A stretch of 64,000 nucleotides of DNA, taken from contig CAAFZX010000044.1 of NCBI GenBank assembly GCA_900767675.1, positions 124,001-188,000 of the forward strand, given 5' to 3'. The notes under the pieces were generated by a model. That model saw nothing but the letters and a program-made list of their open reading frames with translations, ran no database searches and had not been told where the DNA came from. A program made the translations under genes and the position numbers. Positions 59,901 to 64,000 of the stretch are shown here, piece by piece; position 1 is the first letter of the stretch; the number at the start of each line of letters is the position of its first letter. This DNA is from an uncultured Collinsella sp. GTDB lineage: Bacteria > Actinomycetota > Coriobacteriia > Coriobacteriales > Coriobacteriaceae.

Positions 59901-60742
59901 ATGACGCCGGTCTTCTTAAGGTACTTGGCGCCGATGGTGCCCATGTCCATGAGGCAGACGGGCTTGGCGTCGCGACCGAGCTCGTGGCGCATCTCCATGT
60001 AGCGGTCGAAGGCCTGCTGCACCACGGCGTCGTCGATCGTCACGTCGTCCAGGACGGTGCCGAAGGTGGTGTGGCGGCAGTGATCGGACCAGTAGGTGTC
60101 GATCACGCGGATCTCGGTGATGGTGGGGTCGCGATCCTCATCGCGGAAGTACTGCTGGCAGAAGGCGATGTCCGCCTCGTCCATGGCAAGACCGCGCTCG
60201 GAGATAAAGGCGGCAAGGCCTGCCTCATCGAGCTCGCGGAAGCCGTCGAGCACTTCGACGGGCTGGGGCTCGGGAGTCTCCATGTACAGCGTCTCGGGCA
60301 GGTCGAGCGAGGCGATGCGCGCCTCGACGGGGTTTACCACGTAGTGCTTGATGGCCTCGATGGCGGCTTCGTCCAGAGCGCCCGAGATCATATAGACCTT
60401 GGCGGAGCGCACGGCGGGGCGCTCGCCCTGGCTGATGAGCTGCACGCACTCGCTGGCGGAGTCGGCGCGCTGGTCAAACTGGCCAGGCAGGAATTCGACG
60501 GCAAAGACGGCGCCATCGCTTGCGGGGAGCTCGTCGTAGGTCACATCGACCTGGGGCTCGCTAAAGACGGTCGGCACGCAGGAGCGGAAAAGCTCCTCGT
60601 CGATGCCCTCGACGTCGTAGCGGTTGATGATCCTCAGGGCCTCGATGCCCTTGATGCCGAGAATCTCGGTCAGCTCGCCCTTGAGCTGCTGAGCCTCGAC
60701 GTCGAACCCGGGTTTCTTCTCCACGTAGATACGAGAGACCAT
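56996..60742 (-). CDS. purL: Phosphoribosylformylglycinamidine synthase, single-chain
   Basis: This 1248-residue enzyme is the long single-chain form: an N-terminal PurS-like part, two AIR-synthase-like halves (NETHNHPTEIEPFGGAATC, GGRTGRDGIGGATGSSK, GGKDSMSGSFED) and a C-terminal glutaminase with PGNNCEYDSARAF, MLGICNGFQALV (catalytic Cys) and AISHGEGRF. It converts FGAR plus glutamine to FGAM in purine synthesis. The ATG at 60742 follows AGGAACC; a longer frame to 60850 covers the untranslated leader. A promoter -10-like TATCAT is near 60855 on this strand. Confidence 0.97.
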   Translation of the reverse strand: MVSRIYVEKKPGFDVEAQQLKGELTEILGIKGIEALRIINRYDVEGIDEELFRSCVPTVFSEPQVDVTYDELPASDGAVFAVEFLPGQFDQRADSASECVQLISQGERPAVRSAKVYMISGALDEAAIEAIKHYVVNPVEARIASLDLPETLYMETPEPQPVEVLDGFRELDEAGLAAFISERGLAMDEADIAFCQQYFRDEDRDPTITEIRVIDTYWSDHCRHTTFGTVLDDVTIDDAVVQQAFDRYMEMRHELGRDAKPVCLMDMGTIGAKYLKKTGVMTDVDESEEINACTVKVKVDVDGEDQDWLFLFKNETHNHPTEIEPFGGAATCVGGAIRDPLSGRSYVYQAMRVTGAGDPTVPVSETLEGKLPQRKLVTTAAAGYSSYGNQIGLATGQVNELYHPGYVAKRMEVGAVVGATPANHVRRECPAPTDKIILLGGRTGRDGIGGATGSSKTQNTESIETSGAEVQKGNAPVERKLQRLFRRGDACRLIKRCNDFGAGGVSVAVGELADGLYVDLDTVTKKYDGLDGTELAISESQERMACAVADGDVEEFMGYAAEENLEATVIAEVTAEPRMRMAWNGVAIVDLSREFLNSNGAPKHQVAHVCARSVWQPSWAGTTLAERMTSLVTDLNVASNKGLSERFDSTIGAATVLMPFGGKTQLTPSSAMVAKFPVDGETTTASAMAWGFNPYLMEADQFAGAYLSVVESIAKLVAAGFEHKRAYLSFQEYFERLRTDAERWGKPTAAVLGALMAQVDLGAGAIGGKDSMSGSFEDEAGELNVPPTLISFAVAVGRAARAVSPEFKGLTHRVVRIAPATYGEDYRPDAQQLLAAFDAVEALTATGDALAVSTPGYGCGAESLFKMCVGNQIGIELAEDVDVESLFTPLYGSFIVELAEDAELPEVADGVVVEPLGTTVEGYVIDTGSEVIELAELQEAWESGIEGVFAYRSAGETPEVETIDFRAKDIHVYGGAKIARPRVIIPVFPGNNCEYDSARAFRAAGAEADTFVINNLTPEAVAESTHELARRIRASQIVMIPGGFSGGDEPDGSAKFITAFFRAPEVTEAVRDLLQARDGLMLGICNGFQALVKLGLVPYGDIVDATPDAPTLTFNTIGRHQSRLVRTRISSNLSPWLSQCSLDDPYTVAISHGEGRFVANDEVLAQLIANGQVATQYVGEDGKPSMDLSVNPNGSALAIEGITSPDGRVLGKMGHAERRGDNLYRNVPEHVPGDKFMPIFESGVAYFA

Positions 60743-60926
60743 TGGTTCCTGCCTTCCTGATCGGTTGGGCGTACGGTACGGTATGCGGCAGCGGTCGGTT
60801 TGCGGGGTCTGCCCTGCGGTCGCCTTGAGCCACATGTTTGTAAACCTCACTATGATACGACAGCTCGCGGCGCGTTGAGGACGGCGAGGGTGCTACAGTG
60901 AAGCGCAAACAAGAGAAAGGCATCAC

Positions 60927-62489
60927 ATGGCATTCGTTTCGCTCGCCATTATTGCGCTCGTGGCCTTTGCGAGCCCCTTCATCGCTTCGGCGATCCCCGG
61001 AAAGCCCGTTCCCGAGACGGTCTTTTTGCTCGTGTTCGGCGCGGTGCTGGGACCTCATATGCTCGGCCTTATCCACGTGGATACCGAGGTCTCGCTCGTG
61101 TCCGAGCTCGGCCTGGCCTTTCTGTTCCTGCTTGCCGGCTTTGAGATCGACCCCAAAAACATCACGGGCACCGAGGGGCGCTACGGTATGGCGACATGGG
61201 TCGTCACGTTTGGCATCGCCTGGCTTGCCGTGCGCTTCACCCCGTGGTTTTCGGTCAGCCATTTTGACGGTATCGCCGTGACGCTGGCGTTGACCTCGAC
61301 GGCGCTTGGAGCGCTCATGCCCATCTTGCGAGAGCGGTCGCTTGCCGGGACGCGCGTCGGCGACTCGATTCTCGCGTATGGCACCTGGGGCGAACTTGGC
61401 CCCGTACTGGCCATGTCGGTGCTGCTGTCTGCCCGCACGGGCATTCAGACCTTGCTGATCTTAGGCCTCTTTGCGGTCGTGTGCGTGTTGCTTGCCGTGG
61501 TCCCGAGCCGCTCCAAGCGTGTCGGCAGCCGCTTCTTTGCATTTGTCGAGGAGCGCGCCGATACCACGTCGCAAACGTTCGTGCGCCTGACGGTGCTCAT
61601 CCTGGTCACGCTCGTGGCGTTTTCCGCCATTTTTAGCCTCGATATCGTGCTGGGCGCTTTTGCCGCGGGCTTTGTCCTGCGCTACATCATCCCCGAGGGC
61701 AACCACACGCTCGAAACTAAGCTCGACGGCCTGGCCTATGGCTTTTTGATTCCGGTGTTCTTTGCCGTGTCGGGTGCGAAGATCGACCTGACCGCCGTGG
61801 CGTCGCGCCCGGTGCTGCTCGTGGGCTTTATCGTGGCGCTGCTGCTCATCCGTGCCGTGCCCATTCTTATTTCCATGAGCATTTGTCCTGCGACGCGCGA
61901 TGTGTCGGCGTATGGTCGCATTACCGTGGCCCTGTACTGCACCACGGCGCTGCCGATCATCGTTGCCGTTACGAGCGTTGCCGTCAACGCGGGCGCGCTG
62001 TCGCAAGATATTGCGTCGGTCATGGTTGCCGCCGGTGCCATCACGGTGTTCTTGATGCCATTGCTCGCGCAGCTCTTCTACCGCGTGGTGGATGCCGCAC
62101 CGGTCGCCGCCGTGGCAGAGGTTGCCGAGCATCCATCCGATGCGCTCGACATCTTGCGCGCCCACCACGACCTAGCGAGCTTGCTCGCGCGCGAGCACGA
62201 GCTGCTGACCTCGCATGGCCATGGTCGCGTATTCGAGGGCCTGCCTACGCTCGATACGATTGCCGAGCGTCTTTCCGCCGAGGCAGCGAGCGGCCACATC
62301 GATGCCCGCATCGTGGACGCGGCGCACCTGCTTGCCGATAAGACCTATGGAGACGAGGTCGACCCGTCCGAGCTGACTCCGCGTGAGCGCCGCCGCCTGG
62401 AGCGCGCCAAGCTCGCTGTGCGCGAATACCGCCGTCGCATGCTGGAGCTCTATGCGCGCGAAGAAGCCGAAGACGACGACGGTAAGTAG
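60927..62489 (+). CDS. CPA2-type cation:proton antiporter
   Basis: This 520-residue protein has 12-13 membrane helices with VFGAVLGPHMLGLIH, LAFLFLLAGFEIDP and FSLDIVLGAFAAGFVLRY, typical of Kef/GerN-type antiporters that exchange K+ or Na+ for protons. A cytoplasmic C-terminal tail of about 130 residues is helical and charged (ERRRLERAKLAVREYRRR) and has no recognisable RCK domain. The start ATG follows AAAGGCATCAC. It diverges from purL. Confidence 0.9.
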   Translation: MAFVSLAIIALVAFASPFIASAIPGKPVPETVFLLVFGAVLGPHMLGLIHVDTEVSLVSELGLAFLFLLAGFEIDPKNITGTEGRYGMATWVVTFGIAWLAVRFTPWFSVSHFDGIAVTLALTSTALGALMPILRERSLAGTRVGDSILAYGTWGELGPVLAMSVLLSARTGIQTLLILGLFAVVCVLLAVVPSRSKRVGSRFFAFVEERADTTSQTFVRLTVLILVTLVAFSAIFSLDIVLGAFAAGFVLRYIIPEGNHTLETKLDGLAYGFLIPVFFAVSGAKIDLTAVASRPVLLVGFIVALLLIRAVPILISMSICPATRDVSAYGRITVALYCTTALPIIVAVTSVAVNAGALSQDIASVMVAAGAITVFLMPLLAQLFYRVVDAAPVAAVAEVAEHPSDALDILRAHHDLASLLAREHELLTSHGHGRVFEGLPTLDTIAERLSAEAASGHIDARIVDAAHLLADKTYGDEVDPSELTPRERRRLERAKLAVREYRRRMLELYAREEAEDDDGK

Positions 62490-62504
62490 TCGATACTTTC
62501 TCGG

Positions 62505-62673
62505 GGAAGCCGCGTCCCGCTTTGAAGGCTCAGAACGGGATGTGGTTTCCGAAACGGGGGCCGTTGGGAAGCTGTGTCCCGGAATGGGCGCTCAGAGTGG
62601 GATGCAGTTTCCGCGAGAGGCCCGTTGCGGAAAGCGCATCCCATTCTGAGCCGGAATTATGGGACGCAGTTTC
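62505..62673. repeat. Three palindromic units in tandem (BIME-like)
   Basis: Unit 1 pairs 62505-62519 with 62536-62550, unit 2 pairs 62567-62580 with 62599-62612, unit 3 pairs 62629-62642 with 62661-62673. Each has GGAA..TCCC arms and a GCTCAGA-type piece in or near the loop. In units 1 and 2 all arm differences are G-T wobble pairs, so the RNA stem is kept. The cluster begins 15 bp after the antiporter stop. Confidence 0.7.
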
Positions 62674-62685
62674 TTTTTCGAATAG

Positions 62686-62730
62686 AAGAAGGCGCGCCGC
62701 CTGCGGTTGATGCAGACAGCGTGCCTTCTT
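62686..62730. other. Stem-loop after the palindrome cluster
   Basis: AAGAAGGCGCG pairs with CGTGCCTTCTT (one wobble), enclosing a CTGC/GCAG stem. From 62731 to 62909 the sequence is AT-rich, with no ORF; it holds TTCA-N5-TGAA near 62802-62814 and the AAAGGAG SD of the Fic gene, so it is probably its promoter region. Confidence 0.45.
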
Positions 62731-62909
62731 GCGTTGAGCTCTGCTGCGGTTTGAAATTAGCTCGCTATGTAAAAAAGAACCCTTAATTCCCAATACTTCA
62801 AATTCTGAAATTAGACAATGCATTTCTTGAGTCTTAATTGCAAATATCGGATTTATTCGAAATAATGAAAGACGATTAAGCTATTTGATTTCAAAGGAGC
62901 GATGAAGCG

Positions 62910-64000
62910 ATGACGTACAAGACGCTCGAGAAACTCTTTTATGCAGATTCAAGCTCCGATCGTTATGCTTGCCATGACGAGCTGCTGCGCGAGCGCCTTA
63001 CTGCCGACGGCACGGTGCGGACTGGAATTCACCTTGAGCATGGTGAACTGTTCGCTTGTGTTCCTTTGAACCTGTCCGTTGCTAGCGAGCGGATCCTCAG
63101 AAAAGAGCGAAAGATTTCCAACCTGTGGAACAGCTTGCCTTATGTGGCTTTGGGGGCTTCGATTCGTTCGCTTGTGCTTGAGGAGGTTGTTTTCAGCAAC
63201 GAGATGGAGGGTGTGCACAGCACACGGCGCCAGATTGAAGCGGCGCTGGAGTCTGCGGAGGATGCTGCGTCCGAACTTTGCGGTGCCGCCGAAAAGGAGC
63301 ACACTCCTTTTATTGAATTCGCTCGCCTCTACCTTCAGCTGGTGGATGGTTCAAGTCGTCCCGGCAAACCCGAGGATATTCGCAAGATTTTCGATGCCGT
63401 CACTAAGGGCGTGCTTGACCCGAAGGACCGTCCGGATGGCAAGATGTTCCGTTTGGGTCCCGTTGTGATTGAGAACAGTCGGGGCAAGATTCTCCATCAG
63501 GGCGTTTCCTCGGAGCCCGAAATCATTGACCTCCTTGGCAAGATGATAGAGCTGGGCAATCGCGAAGATGTCCCAAGCCTCTATGCAGCCTCAATCTGCC
63601 ATTTTCTCTTTGAGTATATTCACCCCTTCTATGACGGTAACGGGAGAACGGGGAGATATCTTCTCGCGTTGAGCCTGAACGAGACGTTGTCGCAGCCTAC
63701 GGTGTTGTCGCTCTCCAGGACGATTGCTGAGAATAAAACCGCATATTACAAGGCGTTTGACGTGGTGGAGAGGCCCCTTAACGGTAGCGAGGCTACTCCG
63801 TTTGTTGCAATGGTTCTTGATTTGGTCGAGCAAGCGCAAGATGCCATTCTGGGCGATTTGGCCGAAAAGCGCGTACAACTCGATGATCTCAAGCGGGCGA
63901 TCGATGAGCTCGACGATACGTTTACCGAAAGGGCAAAAGATATTCTGTTTTATGCGGCACAGATGCATATCTTCGGTGCCTTTGGCGAATCTACGCTTGA
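62910..64000 (+). CDS. Fic-domain protein, class II, 3' end outside window
   Basis: The frame stays open to the window edge (363 codons seen). It has the Fic core HPFYDGNGRTGR (His238) and, upstream, SNEMEG (Ser96-Gly101), which matches the (S/T)xxxE(G/N) inhibitory helix, so this is a class II Fic protein with a built-in brake. Fic enzymes usually transfer AMP to a target hydroxyl. The N-terminal part also fits the Fic_N region. AAAGGAG lies 10 nt before the ATG. The region before it is AT-rich, which suggests a locally acquired gene, but the gene itself looks similar to its neighbours. Confidence 0.92.
   Translation, partial: MTYKTLEKLFYADSSSDRYACHDELLRERLTADGTVRTGIHLEHGELFACVPLNLSVASERILRKERKISNLWNSLPYVALGASIRSLVLEEVVFSNEMEGVHSTRRQIEAALESAEDAASELCGAAEKEHTPFIEFARLYLQLVDGSSRPGKPEDIRKIFDAVTKGVLDPKDRPDGKMFRLGPVVIENSRGKILHQGVSSEPEIIDLLGKMIELGNREDVPSLYAASICHFLFEYIHPFYDGNGRTGRYLLALSLNETLSQPTVLSLSRTIAENKTAYYKAFDVVERPLNGSEATPFVAMVLDLVEQAQDAILGDLAEKRVQLDDLKRAIDELDDTFTERAKDILFYAAQMHIFGAFGESTL

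Noticed and set aside
56765..60760. Very long open frames on the + strand opposite purL (537 and 613 codons)
   Set aside because: They are shadows of purL caused by GC-rich third positions. PurL has clear motifs along its whole length, while the shadows have biased, low-complexity content and no SD.
62505..62673. Possible CRISPR array
   Set aside because: The repeats are palindromic, in mixed orientation and separated by short, uneven spacers, and there are no cas genes.

Overview
The window looks like the chromosome of a gut Coriobacteriia, most likely Collinsella or a close relative. The bases are GC-rich, genes are tightly packed with clear Shine-Dalgarno (SD) sites and frequent GTG starts, and the gene set fits: PdxST with a MocR regulator, PTS, a lactate dehydrogenase/Etf complex, reverse rubrerythrin, KdgT and AzlCD. 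The genus is inferred from gene content and style, not from a marker gene. I see no rRNA, tRNA, CRISPR array, prophage or insertion sequence.

Layout. 1-4.1 kb: a Kup potassium transporter cut by the window edge, an EamA exporter and its divergent LysR regulator. 4.2-5.7 kb: an XRE-type DNA-binding domain fused to an AlaA-type aminotransferase. 6-12.1 kb: a four-gene operon (degenerate amidohydrolase, two ceramidase-like proteins, PTS EIIBC) facing a LysR gene. 12.1-15.6 kb: deformylase-like gene, MFS exporter, a winged-helix/RGG-tail protein and a cluster of palindromic repeats. 15.6-18.7 kb: pdxT, pdxS and pdxR. 18.7-20.2 kb: a hypothetical PD-(D/E)XK-like gene between two copies of a 119-bp repeat. 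20.3-23.8 kb: reverse rubrerythrin, then an alcohol/aldehyde dehydrogenase pair. 23.8-28.1 kb: a 27-residue membrane peptide with a toxin-like leader, HIRAN, phosphoesterase, ChbG and DUF2130 genes. 28.2-37.7 kb: Ski2-like helicase, third copy of the 119-bp repeat, TrmB, a Trm9-like methyltransferase, an XRE/DUF4097 membrane pair, Elp3 and a spermidine-synthase-like protein. 37.8-43.4 kb: a TerB_N protein, BrxD-like ATPase and Lhr-like helicase operon. 43.5-47.4 kb: DUF554 and a five-gene secreted/surface operon. 47.8-51.4 kb: an LDH-EtfB-EtfA operon. 51.4-64 kb: HD hydrolase, AzlCD, KdgT, GGDEF protein, EamA transporter, PurL, antiporter, repeats and a partial Fic gene.

How the parts may work together. 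PdxR probably controls pdxST. The LDH/Etf operon suits energy-efficient lactate oxidation in an anaerobe. Elp3 and the Trm9-like enzyme could make successive modifications of tRNA wobble uridine. The TerB_N/ATPase/helicase operon looks like a DNA-processing or defence module. Palindromic repeats recur at gene 3' ends; two 119-bp copies and one shorter palindrome supply the stop codon of the gene in front of them.
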